A stretch of DNA of 64,000 nt from RYN-230 sp963793825 (GCA_963793825.1 CAWCBE010000007.1:310001-374000); one strand, 5' to 3'; counted from the first letter of the stretch, positions 1-8,302 are shown. Numbers and translations are program-made. Notes: generated by a model from the sequence alone, not told the origin.

Positions 1-240
1 GGGCGGCGTCACCACGATGCGCTCGTGGCGGCCGTGGCTGCGCACGGTGATGCTGTGCGGCACGCTGGGCGGCGCGAACCCCCGGTAGAGCCAGAAACCG
101 GTCACATAATGGGCCGCGCCGACCGTGCCGAGCACGGCCAGGGCGATCATGATGATCCCGGCCGCTGCTGCACCCAGGCGCCGGCCGGTGACGGCCCTGG
201 GACGGGGCGGCGCATTGCCTGGCCGCGCCCGGTCGCGCAT
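1..240 (-). CDS. Membrane-anchored protein, N-terminal part only (possible esterase family)
   Basis: The gene runs off the left edge; 80 codons are visible. The product begins with an Arg/Pro-rich basic stretch (about 22 residues), then one hydrophobic segment (GAAAAGIIMIALAVLGTVGA), then an extracytoplasmic-looking part with TGFWLYRGFAPPSVP. A short positively charged N-terminus plus one membrane helix suggests a membrane-anchored or exported protein. The part after the helix resembles the start of secreted actinobacterial alpha/beta-hydrolase (putative esterase) proteins, but no catalytic residues are inside the window, so this is a weak guess. The ATG at 240 is used; an in-frame GTG lies two codons upstream. 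No good ribosome site is seen for either. Confidence 0.55.
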   Translation of the reverse strand, partial: MRDRARPGNAPPRPRAVTGRRLGAAAAGIIMIALAVLGTVGAAHYVTGFWLYRGFAPPSVPHSITVRSHGRHERIVVTPP

Positions 241-685
241 GTCCACACCGGGAATCAGACCACCGGATGCTCTTAGGATTGTCGGAGCGCCCGCTCAGCT
301 CGCTCTGCCTCGGGTGCGGACGGCCCCGTCATATTGCCCTGGCTGGCCAGGACGCTCACCGGCGCGCCAGGCATTGGCCCGGTACGGCTGATGCGCTTGT
401 TATTGTCCGCGGGCTACCGCCCGTGCCGGGAAGGTGCAAGACCTCGATGCCGATGAACCCCCCGCCGCCCGGCTCGCTGACCCTAGTGATCTCTCACGTG
501 CCGGCCGCCTCGCTCCCGTCCGGCGGGACATTCACAGAATGACCTGCCCGTGGCGGGGTAGGTGCCGGGTAGCCCGAGGTTCCGGCCCGGGGCATGGCGG
601 TTGCCGGGGAAGCCGCGCCGCGGCCACCGAGGTGGTAGCGCCGCGGCCACCGAGGTCGTAGCTATGACGGCGTGGAGTGAAGATC
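241..685. other. Intergenic region between divergent genes
   Basis: No open frame here has convincing coding character. It separates a leftward gene from a rightward one, so both promoters should lie here, but I cannot place -35/-10 elements with confidence. The right end holds a 23-base tandem duplication (listed separately). Confidence 0.5.
615..660. repeat. 23-bp tandem duplication
   Basis: Two adjacent 23-base copies (gcgccgcggccaccgaggt then g/c then gta) differ at one base. They end 25 bases before the start codon of the next gene, so they lie in its likely leader. Confidence 0.85.
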
Positions 686-1789
686 ATGGATGGCGCCCGG
701 CCAGACGGTGGGGAGACCAGCACGGCGGACACCGGTATCCTCCACGAGGCGCTGGGGCCCATTCATGCCCTATTCCAGCGGCGCGTCGCAGGCGACGATG
801 CGCTGCTCCGGCTGGCCGGGCTCCGCTTCGCCCAGCTGGGCCTGGCCGCCGAGGCGTACGCCAACACGCCGGACGAGCTTGAGCATGTTCTGCCATTCGT
901 GCCGCCTCATCCGTACCTGCCTGTGGTCCACCTGAACCGCAGCATCAATCTCCTGCATGGGGCGAGCCGTGACGTGGTCGCGGGATTCGCCAGCCGATTC
1001 GCGGGCCGCGTGGCCGGCCTGGTCGTCCATGACAAACGTGAGATGGGAGCACAGACAGGCCGCCTGCTTACCGTGCTGCGCGAGCTCGATGCGCGCCTGC
1101 GCGAGCGGCCGGACGGTCCCGTCGTCTTTCTCGAGTACGCCGCCGGCCTGGAGCCGGCCTGGTTTGTCGAGGTAGCGGAACGGCTCCAGGACGCTGAGCG
1201 GGTAAGTTGCTGCATCGACGTCGGCCACATCGGCATACGGCAGGCGTCGGCCAGGTTCGCCAGCCGCCATCCTGAGCTGAGCCCCGGGGACCTTAGCCCG
1301 GGGGACAGCCGGCTGCCCGACCTCGTCGCGGACGTCCAGGACGCGGTGGGAGCCAGCTTGCCAGACGTACTCGAGGTCACCCGCTCGATCGGCCGGCTTG
1401 GCAAGCCGGTGCACTTCCACCTGCACGACGGGCATCCCCTCATCCCGGGTCTCGCTGATCACTTCAGCTTCTTGACGCGGCTGCCCATCCCCTTCAGCTA
1501 CCAAGGCCGCCAGTCACTGAGCATGATGTACGGGCCCGGTGGCCTGGCTTCCATCGTGTCCGGCGCCATCGAGGCATGCCGCCCACGGGGAGTCTCGTTC
1601 ACGCTGGAGATCCACCAGGTCGAAGGCCGGCTGCCGCTCGCTGACGCCGCGCGGCTGTTCCCGCACTGGCGGGACACCACCAACGCCGAGCGAATGAATT
1701 ACTGGCTCGCGGTGCTGGGTGAAAACGCGATGCTCATAGCGCAGCGCCTGGCTGAGCTATCCGGGCCTGCCGAACGGCTGCGAGCCTGA
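686..1789 (+). CDS. TIM-barrel protein of the sugar isomerase / AP-endonuclease-like fold
   Basis: 367 residues. Motifs fit the xylose-isomerase-like TIM barrel: FLEY (E150), CIDVGH (D178, H181), HFHLHDGH (H243, H245, H247, D248) and LEIH (E308, H310). In this fold such Glu, Asp and His residues on successive strands bind metals and act on sugars, sugar phosphates or DNA; the substrate cannot be read from the sequence. The ATG at 686 is chosen because GGAG lies 8 bases upstream; a GTG at 677 in the same frame overlaps that site. No signal peptide or membrane helix is seen. Its 3' end overlaps the convergent gene by 33 bases. It lies beside a propeller/CotH-kinase operon, which may or may not be functionally linked. 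The fold is fairly sure; the function is unknown. Confidence 0.7.
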   Translation: MDGARPDGGETSTADTGILHEALGPIHALFQRRVAGDDALLRLAGLRFAQLGLAAEAYANTPDELEHVLPFVPPHPYLPVVHLNRSINLLHGASRDVVAGFASRFAGRVAGLVVHDKREMGAQTGRLLTVLRELDARLRERPDGPVVFLEYAAGLEPAWFVEVAERLQDAERVSCCIDVGHIGIRQASARFASRHPELSPGDLSPGDSRLPDLVADVQDAVGASLPDVLEVTRSIGRLGKPVHFHLHDGHPLIPGLADHFSFLTRLPIPFSYQGRQSLSMMYGPGGLASIVSGAIEACRPRGVSFTLEIHQVEGRLPLADAARLFPHWRDTTNAERMNYWLAVLGENAMLIAQRLAELSGPAERLRA

Positions 1790-2692
1790 TTCCGGCCCAG
1801 GGCGGGCCGGGGCAGGGATACGGAAGATGTGGATGGACTGATCCTTGGCCCGGCAGCGGCGGTCCTGCTCCGGTTTAGCCTTGTCCGAGACCATGACCAC
1901 CTGGTCCGGTGCTATCCATGACACTCCCTCGGCCGTCCCGTAGAGGATGCCGCCATCGGCATCTCTCGGGAGCGCGTAACTGGTGCCGGCGCCCGCGACC
2001 TGCCAGCCGGATGGCGCGAGGCGGCCAACCCACAGCGCCGATGAGACCTGAGATACAACCGCGATCCGGTCGCCGTTCACCGCGAGGCCGCTGTAGTCCT
2101 CGAACAGGACCGTTTCCGGCAGCCGGATCTTGGCCACGCGGTCCCAGTGGTGGCGTCCGCGCTGGAATACGTGAATCCGCCCACCACCCGGGACGCGGCC
2201 TGCTGCCCCTCCTTGGCACCTGTTGCCCTCGCATAGCCCCAGCAGGTACGTCTGCCCCTGGCGGTGCACGCAGGTCAGGCCCTCCAGCCCTTTGTTCGGC
2301 CGGTCGAGCGGGAAGTCGAGCCAGGCCATGCCGAGATAGCCGAAGTTGATGTCGTACTCCTGCACCGCGGCCATGAACTTCGCGCGGCCGCGCGGCAGCG
2401 ATTCGATCAGGACGTAGAACCGGCCGTTCCGCGGGTTGCACGCGATGTCCTCGAAGCCACGGCGATGGCCGCGGTCCTGCTCGATCACGTGATTGGCCAC
2501 CGCGGCCGAGGACAGTTCGGCGCCGACACACGCGATGTGCGGGAGGTTGTCGAAGATGATGTAGAACAGCCGGTCCTTGGCCAGCACCCCGCTGGCTTCC
2601 AGCCTGGGATCCAGCCTGCCGCCGAGGATGTCGAAGACTTTCGCTTCGTTGACCAGCTCAAGCTGCTGCATTGCGGCTCTAGTCGTGATCAC
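1757..2692 (-). CDS. Phytase-like (esterase-like) beta-propeller protein, function unknown
   Basis: 311 residues without signal peptide or membrane helix. Short repeated blades are visible with motifs such as GFEDIACN, GLEGLTC, FEDYSGLAV and TAEGVSWI, each with an acidic residue after a small or aromatic one. This pattern is typical of phytase-like or 'esterase-like activity of phytase' propellers. No complete catalytic site can be assigned. The GTG at 2692 is chosen: AGGAGG lies 7 bases upstream and the codon is 25 bases after the stop of the CotH gene, so the two form an operon. Its 3' end overlaps the oppositely oriented TIM-barrel gene by 33 bases, unusual for convergent genes and likely to affect termination. 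It may be a substrate, partner or sensor for the kinase gene upstream; this is inference. Confidence 0.6.
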   Translation of the reverse strand: MITTRAAMQQLELVNEAKVFDILGGRLDPRLEASGVLAKDRLFYIIFDNLPHIACVGAELSSAAVANHVIEQDRGHRRGFEDIACNPRNGRFYVLIESLPRGRAKFMAAVQEYDINFGYLGMAWLDFPLDRPNKGLEGLTCVHRQGQTYLLGLCEGNRCQGGAAGRVPGGGRIHVFQRGRHHWDRVAKIRLPETVLFEDYSGLAVNGDRIAVVSQVSSALWVGRLAPSGWQVAGAGTSYALPRDADGGILYGTAEGVSWIAPDQVVMVSDKAKPEQDRRCRAKDQSIHIFRIPAPARPGPESGSQPFGRPG

Positions 2693-2717
2693 GGTCCGGC
2701 CTCCTGGCTCTGTCCGG

Positions 2718-4187
2718 TCACGCCTGCCGCGGCAGCGGTTCCATGGTGGCCGGGAAGCTCGCCCCCTCGGTGGCGCGCGGGGTACTCTTCCGCAGCTGCT
2801 CCAACTGCTGGCGCGCGCTGTCGCGCCGCATGCGGACGTAATGGATGATGCCCTCGGTCTTTTCCTGCCCGTGCCGGAGCTCATTCTGCTTGCAGCCGCT
2901 CAGGTAGACCTCGTCGTTGCTGAACTGGCGGCCGGTGAACGGCGGGCCGTACTGCGTGGTGGATTCGAGGTAGGCAGCCTGATGCACGCGGCCCCATAGC
3001 CCGTCATCGGAGTCGGCTGCGATCTGCTCGCCGAACGCGTCCGGGTTGAACCCGGTATCGAGCAGGAATTCCAGGTGGTCCAGGTAGTACTGGCGGTAAT
3101 CCCTGTTGCACAGCAGGTTCTGCACCAGCGGTATGCGTGACCTTCCGCGGTCCCGCCAGTAGTGCCCGGTATTGCTGGGCCAGTCGAGAATATCGGTGTA
3201 CTGCCATTTCGTGCCGAAGTAGTCGATGCCCAGGCAGTTGTCGTAGTCCCATGGAATGAACGTGAAATAGGGGACGTGCATGAAGTCGTCCGCGGCGCCC
3301 AGCCGCCCGGAGTTATAGAGGTAGTAGTTCGACGGGGTGGCGTAGTAGTTGTCCCAGCTGCCGAGCAGCAGGTTGACGCTCGCCCATCTGAGGAAGGCGC
3401 GCACGTTCATGATGCCGTCAACCGACTCGCGGAACGCATCAGTATCGAATCGCCCAGCTCCGCCAGGAAGTCCTGTGCCGTTGATCGTCGCGATGAACTT
3501 CGCCAGGTCATCGTAGGTGCTGGCGCCTGGGTCGTCCTCGTTGGTCTTAAGCCGGTAGGTGCGCTCATCGTCGCCGCCCCGGAAGTACTGCCGCCCGCTA
3601 TCGTCGCCCCCGGGACCGACCCGGTGCTCCAGGGTCGCGCATCCGACGTCCCCGCAATAGGCCTTGTACAGGTTGCCACGGTGGTTGTCGCCGAAGTGCT
3701 CCTTCAGGAATTTCCTGTCAACCTGCTCAATGACCGAGAACAGGCCATAATAAGATGCGTCAAACGCGAGCCGCGCGTATGTGTGGCGCGCCGCGGGAAC
3801 CCCCGCATGCCGGAAAAGGCCCCAGGCCAGCGCCTCTCGCATCTGTGACGGATCGTTGTACATCGACTTGAGATTGACGCGCGTCATTCCGGCCAGGTGG
3901 TTTCCGCCGTGCTCGGTGTTCCCGAGGGTGATTTTCCATGATCTCTTCGGCGCGCGCAGGGTACGGTTGCCACTGTTCACGAGCGAGAAGTCCGGCGTGC
4001 TGAGCGCGAGGCCCTCGGCGCCCGGGCCGGGAATGTGCTGAGCGGCGGCCGGGCTGGTGCGCCACACATCCAGCCGTGCGCCGTGCGGAGCGCCTGCCTG
4101 GTGCGTCAGAACGCCGGGCTGCTGCGGGAACCTCGTGATGTGGAACATGTACATCTCGGCGGCAAAGAACTCGTCCTGAGCAGACAT
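2718..4187 (-). CDS. CotH-family protein kinase-like protein
   Basis: 489 residues. The CotH fold is recognisable in order: KRSWK (80-84), NLKSMYNDPSQMREAL (105-120), the YYGLFSVIEQVDRKFL block (146-161), GNLYKAY (171-177), SWDNYY (277-282) and the metal-binding IPWDYDN (311-317). CotH proteins are atypical kinases that phosphorylate spore coat or secreted proteins in Bacillus, and related domains occur in many bacteria. Here no signal peptide or lipobox is visible, so the protein is probably cytoplasmic, unlike many exported CotH proteins. The ATG at 4187 follows GGGGAGGG by 4 bases. The propeller gene follows after 25 bases. A perfect 10-base inverted repeat lies about 55 bases upstream of the start. 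The family is well supported; the substrate is unknown. Confidence 0.82.
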   Translation of the reverse strand: MSAQDEFFAAEMYMFHITRFPQQPGVLTHQAGAPHGARLDVWRTSPAAAQHIPGPGAEGLALSTPDFSLVNSGNRTLRAPKRSWKITLGNTEHGGNHLAGMTRVNLKSMYNDPSQMREALAWGLFRHAGVPAARHTYARLAFDASYYGLFSVIEQVDRKFLKEHFGDNHRGNLYKAYCGDVGCATLEHRVGPGGDDSGRQYFRGGDDERTYRLKTNEDDPGASTYDDLAKFIATINGTGLPGGAGRFDTDAFRESVDGIMNVRAFLRWASVNLLLGSWDNYYATPSNYYLYNSGRLGAADDFMHVPYFTFIPWDYDNCLGIDYFGTKWQYTDILDWPSNTGHYWRDRGRSRIPLVQNLLCNRDYRQYYLDHLEFLLDTGFNPDAFGEQIAADSDDGLWGRVHQAAYLESTTQYGPPFTGRQFSNDEVYLSGCKQNELRHGQEKTEGIIHYVRMRRDSARQQLEQLRKSTPRATEGASFPATMEPLPRQA

Positions 4188-4525
4188 GGAACCCTCCCCG
4201 GATGACCAGCCGGCGATTTCCCTGACCGGGGCCGGCCGTTCCAGTACCAGACAATATGTACCCCCGCGGTATTGAGGCACGCTGGTACTGGGATGCAGCC
4301 TGGATGGAGGATGGATGGAGAACCCGGCGCCGCCGCGAGGGATCACTGGAGCTTGCCGCAGAAGGGCACCGGCCGGCCCCCCGGCGGCGGCCTCGCCGCG
4401 CTGGCCCGCCGCCGGGTAGTGCACGGCCGCCAGGAACGATGCGGGCTGCCTTCCGGCGGTGAGCCGAACCGCGTCGCCGCTTGTTGCTACTTACTCTCCG
4501 GGGGAATCCTTCGGGGAGGTTACAG
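4188..4525. other. Divergent promoter region, CotH gene / ECF sigma gene
   Basis: No coding signal. It holds the inverted repeat at 4241-4291 and short imperfect GGATGGA repeats near 4300-4320. Both divergent genes have clear ribosome sites at its borders (GGGGAGGG before CotH; GGGGAGG before the sigma gene). Confidence 0.6.
4241..4291. promoter_or_regulatory. Perfect 10-bp inverted repeat (candidate operator)
   Basis: CCAGTACCAG (4241-4250) and CTGGTACTGG (4282-4291) are exact reverse complements separated by 31 bases. The spacing is about three helical turns, suited to a dimeric or tetrameric regulator. It lies between divergent genes, nearer to CotH. Confidence 0.5.
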
Positions 4526-5128
4526 GTGAACGATCCGCACCGGGACGTCGGCGCAGCAACCTTCTCCGCCAGTCACGCTCCTGCCTGCGACGATGCCGGG
4601 TTGCTGCGCAGGATCGGCCAGGGCGACGAGGATGCGATGGCCTCGTTCTACCGTGAGCACGGCCGGGTGGTGTTGGCCCAGGTTCTGCTGGTAGTCGGTG
4701 AGCGGGTGCTGGCTGAGGAGATCGTGCAGGACGCGATGCTCGCTGTCTGGCGCGGGGCGGGGTCCTTCCGGGGCGAGTCGTCGGCGCGGTCCTGGGTGAT
4801 CGCCATTGCCCGGCGGCAGACCCGGGACCGGCTGCGGGGCCGTCGGCTGCGGGTGGTGGGTGACGCCTTCCTGGCCGATCAGCCGGGACCGGGTCCAGGG
4901 CCGGAGGTCACGGCCCTGGACCGGGCCGAACTGGCCGAGGTCAGGGAAGCGATCCGGGAGCTGGCACCGGCCCACCGGGAGGTACTGGGCCTTGTCTTCG
5001 GCTCCGGGCTCAGCCTTCCCGAGGTGGCGGGCGTGCTGGAGATCCCGGTCGGGACGGTGAAGAGCCGCCTGACCGCGGCCCGCGCCGCGCTGAACCGGAT
5101 TCTTGAGGAGAAGGGCCAGAACCGATGA
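4526..5128 (+). CDS. ECF-type RNA polymerase sigma factor
   Basis: 200 residues. Region 2 is visible as DEDAMASFYREHGRVVLAQV through AEEIVQDAMLAVWRGAGSF and SWVIAIARRQTRDRLRGRR. Region 4 is visible as IRELAPAHREVLGLVF, LSLPEVAGVLEIPVGTVKSRL. The GTG start is set by GGGGAGG six bases upstream. The stop overlaps the start of the anti-sigma gene (ATGA), so the two are translationally coupled. ECF factors direct RNA polymerase to a small stress or envelope regulon and are held inactive by the cognate anti-sigma factor; the zinc-motif protein downstream fits that role. The signal is unknown. Confidence 0.92.
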   Translation: MNDPHRDVGAATFSASHAPACDDAGLLRRIGQGDEDAMASFYREHGRVVLAQVLLVVGERVLAEEIVQDAMLAVWRGAGSFRGESSARSWVIAIARRQTRDRLRGRRLRVVGDAFLADQPGPGPGPEVTALDRAELAEVREAIRELAPAHREVLGLVFGSGLSLPEVAGVLEIPVGTVKSRLTAARAALNRILEEKGQNR

Positions 5129-5439
5129 ACGCAGACCCTGCCGGCACCCGCTACCCCCATCTGGACCTCGGGGACCTGATCGCCGGGGCGGCCGGCCAGC
5201 CGGTCGGCGACCGGGCCCGGGAGCACCTGGCCGGCTGCGAGCACTGCCAGCGCGAGGCGAACCGGTGGACCCTCGTGGCCGACGGGGTCCGCAGCCTGGC
5301 CGCCGCCAGCACCCGAAACAGCCCGGCCCGCCCGGCCGCCGCGCACCCGGCAGCGCGGGCTGGCCGGGCCCTGGCGGCGCGCCATGCTGGTGGCCGGCAG
5401 CGCGGCAGCCGCGCTCGTCCTGCTCGTGGGGGTCGGTGA
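5125..5439 (+). CDS. Zinc-motif anti-sigma factor, N-terminal domain (frame ends early)
   Basis: This frame encodes 104 residues with the HxxxCxxC motif of zinc-binding anti-sigma (zf-HC2/ZAS) proteins: H34, C38, C41. The start overlaps the sigma stop as ATGA. After about residue 62 the sequence turns into low-complexity Arg/Ala/Pro/Gly text and stops. A normal protein of this class would continue into a membrane helix and an extracytoplasmic domain. Exactly those parts lie in the +1-shifted frame that follows (5384-6088). A frameshift somewhere between about 5290 and 5384 is therefore likely, whether real or a sequence error. The anti-sigma role is inferred from motif and position. Confidence 0.7.
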   Translation: MNADPAGTRYPHLDLGDLIAGAAGQPVGDRAREHLAGCEHCQREANRWTLVADGVRSLAAASTRNSPARPAAAHPAARAGRALAARHAGGRQRGSRARPARGGR

Positions 5440-6088
5440 GATGACCGGATACGTGCACGTGCACCTATCCGGTCCCGGCACCGGGACGGCCCTCACCGGG
5501 GTCACCGGGTGCACCCAGCTCGAGCAGGCCGACGGGACGCTCGAGCAGGTGAACGGCGGCAGCCTGGTCATCAAGACGGCCAGTGGCCAGCTGGTGACCG
5601 TGACCACGACGGCGACCACGTTCGTGTCCATGTCCGGACCGCTGCTGGGCGATATCACGGATGGCGCATCAGTCATGGTGCGCGGCTCCAGCTCCGACGG
5701 GACGATCCAGGCCGCTATCATCACCGTCGGGCCGCCGTTCAGCGCGGTGAACCCACCGGGCTTCGTCCCTGTCCAGGGGACGGTATCGGACGCGAGCACC
5801 GCCGGCTTCACCCTCGTGACATCCAGCGGAACCCGTATTCCGGTGACCACCTCCGGCGACACGCTCGTCGTAGTACCCCACGCCAGCCCGGGCCAGCTGC
5901 CAGCCGGCGCCGCCATCTTCGCCCTCGGCCGCCCCGGACCGGACGGAACGCTGAGGGCAAGGGCGGTGGCAGCGATCTCGCAGCTCCCGTCGGGGCCGCA
6001 CCTCGGCGTGTCGGTAAAGGACTGCTCGCCCAGCTCGATCGACGAGGCCCTCAGCGCGATCAGCGCGGCGCCCGTCTCCGCCGGCTGA
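5384..6088 (+). CDS. Membrane-anchored DUF5666-like protein (probable C-terminal part of the anti-sigma factor)
   Basis: 234 residues from the first ATG: one membrane helix at the start (LVAGSAAAALVLLVGVGEM), then an extracytoplasmic part with two beta-rich repeats. These are GTLEQVNGGSLVIKTASGQL to about residue 115, and VQGTVSDASTAGFTLVTSSG to about residue 205. Both have the look of DUF5666 domains: alternating polar/hydrophobic strands with 'G..v..v.G.s' phrasing. The ATG at 5384 has no ribosome site, and the same frame stays open upstream into the end of the zinc-motif gene. I read it as the C-terminal half of one anti-sigma protein separated by a frameshift. The alternative is a separately translated, coupled membrane protein. 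Confidence 0.65.
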   Translation: MLVAGSAAAALVLLVGVGEMTGYVHVHLSGPGTGTALTGVTGCTQLEQADGTLEQVNGGSLVIKTASGQLVTVTTTATTFVSMSGPLLGDITDGASVMVRGSSSDGTIQAAIITVGPPFSAVNPPGFVPVQGTVSDASTAGFTLVTSSGTRIPVTTSGDTLVVVPHASPGQLPAGAAIFALGRPGPDGTLRARAVAAISQLPSGPHLGVSVKDCSPSSIDEALSAISAAPVSAG

Positions 6089-6527
6089 TCCGCCACGCCC
6101 CGATGATGGCTGGCGCCGCTACCCACGCGGTGCCAGCCATCGCCGGCACGAACAAGGGCACACCGTTTATCCCAGTGCGAAGCCGAGGTCGCCGACCTTG
6201 ACCGCTTGGCCGGGGGCGATCGATCTGCTGGCCGCGAGCCCGGTAGCTATGCTGCGCAGGCCGGCGGCGTACCCGGCGCGCTGCCGCAACGGGCCGGCCC
6301 CGCCCGGCCTGGCTGGGCTGGCCGGCCTGGCTCGGCTGCCCGGCCTGGCTGGGCCGGCCTGGCTGGGCCGGCCTGGCTGGGCCGGCCTGGCTGGGCCGGC
6401 CTGGCTGGGCCGGCCGGCCTGCTGGGCCGCGGCTTTCCGCCTTCGGGCCCGCATCTGTGACTCAAAGTAGTAATTACATTACTCTTGGTGATAGATACTG
6501 GAGGGGCGACTGCTCCGGAGGTTGGCC
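6089..6527. other. Intergenic region with minisatellite and AT-rich promoter-like island
   Basis: The left part has no clear coding signal. The middle carries a 14-base tandem array (6306-6428). The right end holds a short AT-rich stretch, rare in this DNA, from about 6461 to 6500, containing ATTACA (6473-6478) and TTACTC (6479-6484). It is the likely promoter of the kinase gene that follows. Confidence 0.5.
6306..6428. repeat. 14-bp GC-rich tandem repeat array
   Basis: Five perfect copies of ggcctggctgggcc occupy 6342-6411, with degenerate copies on both sides. All frames through it are open only because of the repeat, giving Pro/Gly/Ala-rich text, so no gene is called. Confidence 0.85.
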
Positions 6528-8297
6528 ATGACCACAGGGGATCCCGATTCAGGGCCGGGGGGTGCGAGCGAAACCATCGCCCGGCTCAGCGCGATGGTCG
6601 ACTGCTCCGCCGACGCGATCATCGCGGGGACGCTCACGGGCGTGATCACCGCCTGGAACGCCGGAGCCGCGATGATGTACGGCTATCCGCCGGAGGAAAT
6701 GATCGGGCACAACCTGGCGGAACTGATCCCGGCCGACCGGGCCGGGGAACTGGGCCTCGTCCTCGCCGAGGCCGGGCTCGGGAAGCCGGTTCAGCAGCAC
6801 GACACGGTGCGGATCCGCAAGGACGGGAGTCGGATCGACGTGTCGGTCCTGGCCCGCCCGATCCGGGGGGCGGACGGGACAGTGATCGGGGTGTCAACGG
6901 CGGCACGTGACGTCACGGAACGTAACGATGCTGCGGCGGAACGCCGGATCATGCGGGCCCGGCTGCACCGGATGGAGCGGATGGAGACCCTCGGGCAGCT
7001 GGCCGGCGGCCTGGCCCATGACTTCAACAACCTGCTCGGTGCCATCATGGGCTACGCCGGGCTGGTGGCCGAGGACACGGCCGACCGGCCGGCGGTCCGG
7101 GAGGATGTCGAGCAGATCCGCGCGGCCGCGGGACGGGCGGCCGCGCTGACCAAGCAGCTACTGGTCTTCGCCCGGCGCGAGCCCACGCAACCCGAGCTGG
7201 TCGACCTGAACGCGGTGGTGGCCGGGCTGGGAAGCCTGCTGTCGGCTAGTCTCGGCAGCGGTGTGAAGCTCCAGGTGGAAGGGGAGCCGGGCCTGCCGGC
7301 GTTTGAGGCGGACCGGGGGCAGGTGGAACAGGTTCTGCTGAACCTGGCCATCAATGCCCGCGACGCGATGCCCGAGGGTGGCACGCTCACGATCCGGGCC
7401 GGGGCGGCGGTCCTGGATGAGGAGCAGGCGGAGCGGCAGCCAGGAATCACCCCCGGCCGTTACGTGGAATTGTCGGTCCGCGACACCGGGGTAGGGATGA
7501 CCCGCGAGGTCAGGGAACGGGCCTTCGAGCCGTTCTTCACCACAAAGGAGCTGGGGCGGGGCACGGGCCTGGGCCTGTCCACGGTGTACGGGATCGTCAC
7601 CGGCCTGGGTGGCACCGTGAGCGCCGGGCCGGCCGAGGGGGGCGGAACGGTCTTCCGCGCCTACTTCCCCGCCTGTGCCACCGCGGTGACCGGAAGCAGT
7701 GCCGGGCCTGGCCCGGTGGTCCCCGGGAAGTCGATCCTGGTGGTGGACGACGAGCCAGCGGTGCTGGCGGTCGCCTCGCGGATTCTGCGCCGGCACGGTT
7801 ACGACACGGCGGAGGCCCGTTCGTGCGCGGAGGCGCTGGCCCTGCTGGCGGGCCGGGAGTTCGACCTCCTGCTGACCGACTCGGTCATGCCCGAGATGTC
7901 GGGCCTGGCGCTGGCGGAGCGGGTCGCGGAGTTGCGGCCCGGGCAGCGGGTCCTGCACATGTCTGGCTACAGCGCTGAGGCACTGGACCGGCTGCGGCTC
8001 TCGCAGGAGAGGAATCCCCCGTTCCTGCCGAAGCCCTTCACCGCGGGAACCCTGGTGGACAAGGTGGAGCAGGTGCTGAACGCGCCGCCGCCCTCCGCGC
8101 CGCCCCGGAGGGCAGAGGGCATGGAGCTGGAACAGTTACCGCGCTCGGCCGCCGGGCTCGCGCGCCGCGGGACCGGGCCCGGCCCCGGTCCACAGCCCGG
8201 TACGCGTGGCGGGCCGCGGCGCTGGCCGTCCCGGCCGCGGTCGCGGTCAGCCTGGTCCCGGTCCGGGCCACGTGGTCAGCGGCGGGCTGCGCGCTGA
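6528..8297 (+). CDS. Hybrid sensor histidine kinase (PAS - HisKA - HATPase - receiver)
   Basis: 589 residues. PAS domain at about 15-130 (DGSRIDVSV, then TAARDVTER), dimerisation/phosphoacceptor helix with H164 in GLAHDFNNLLGAI, ATPase domain with N-box NLAINARDAM (272-281), DTGVGM (319-324) and GRGTGLGLS (343-351), then a receiver with DDE (407-409), phospho-acceptor D451 and K502. No membrane helix, so a cytoplasmic sensor. The ATG at 6528 follows GGAGG by 6 bases. After the receiver (about residue 520) the text becomes Arg/Gly/Pro-rich up to the stop. That tail overlaps, in another frame, the first membrane helix of the next kinase, so the true C-terminus is doubtful. The ligand is unknown. 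Confidence 0.88.
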   Translation: MTTGDPDSGPGGASETIARLSAMVDCSADAIIAGTLTGVITAWNAGAAMMYGYPPEEMIGHNLAELIPADRAGELGLVLAEAGLGKPVQQHDTVRIRKDGSRIDVSVLARPIRGADGTVIGVSTAARDVTERNDAAAERRIMRARLHRMERMETLGQLAGGLAHDFNNLLGAIMGYAGLVAEDTADRPAVREDVEQIRAAAGRAAALTKQLLVFARREPTQPELVDLNAVVAGLGSLLSASLGSGVKLQVEGEPGLPAFEADRGQVEQVLLNLAINARDAMPEGGTLTIRAGAAVLDEEQAERQPGITPGRYVELSVRDTGVGMTREVRERAFEPFFTTKELGRGTGLGLSTVYGIVTGLGGTVSAGPAEGGGTVFRAYFPACATAVTGSSAGPGPVVPGKSILVVDDEPAVLAVASRILRRHGYDTAEARSCAEALALLAGREFDLLLTDSVMPEMSGLALAERVAELRPGQRVLHMSGYSAEALDRLRLSQERNPPFLPKPFTAGTLVDKVEQVLNAPPPSAPPRRAEGMELEQLPRSAAGLARRGTGPGPGPQPGTRGGPRRWPSRPRSRSAWSRSGPRGQRRAAR

Positions 8298-8302
8298 TCC
8301 TG

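Noticed and set aside
770..1504. Long antisense frame opposite the TIM-barrel gene
   Set aside because: It is a shadow of strong third-position G/C bias; the sense frame has recognisable motifs and a ribosome site. The many other long antisense frames in the window were dropped for the same reason.
6167..6470. Long open frames on both strands across the 14-bp repeat
   Set aside because: The frames consist of repeat-derived Gly/Pro/Ala/Arg text and exist only because the unit has no stop codon in several frames. The end of the leftward one (SIAPGQAVKVGDL) faintly resembles a SAF domain, but it is far too short to call.
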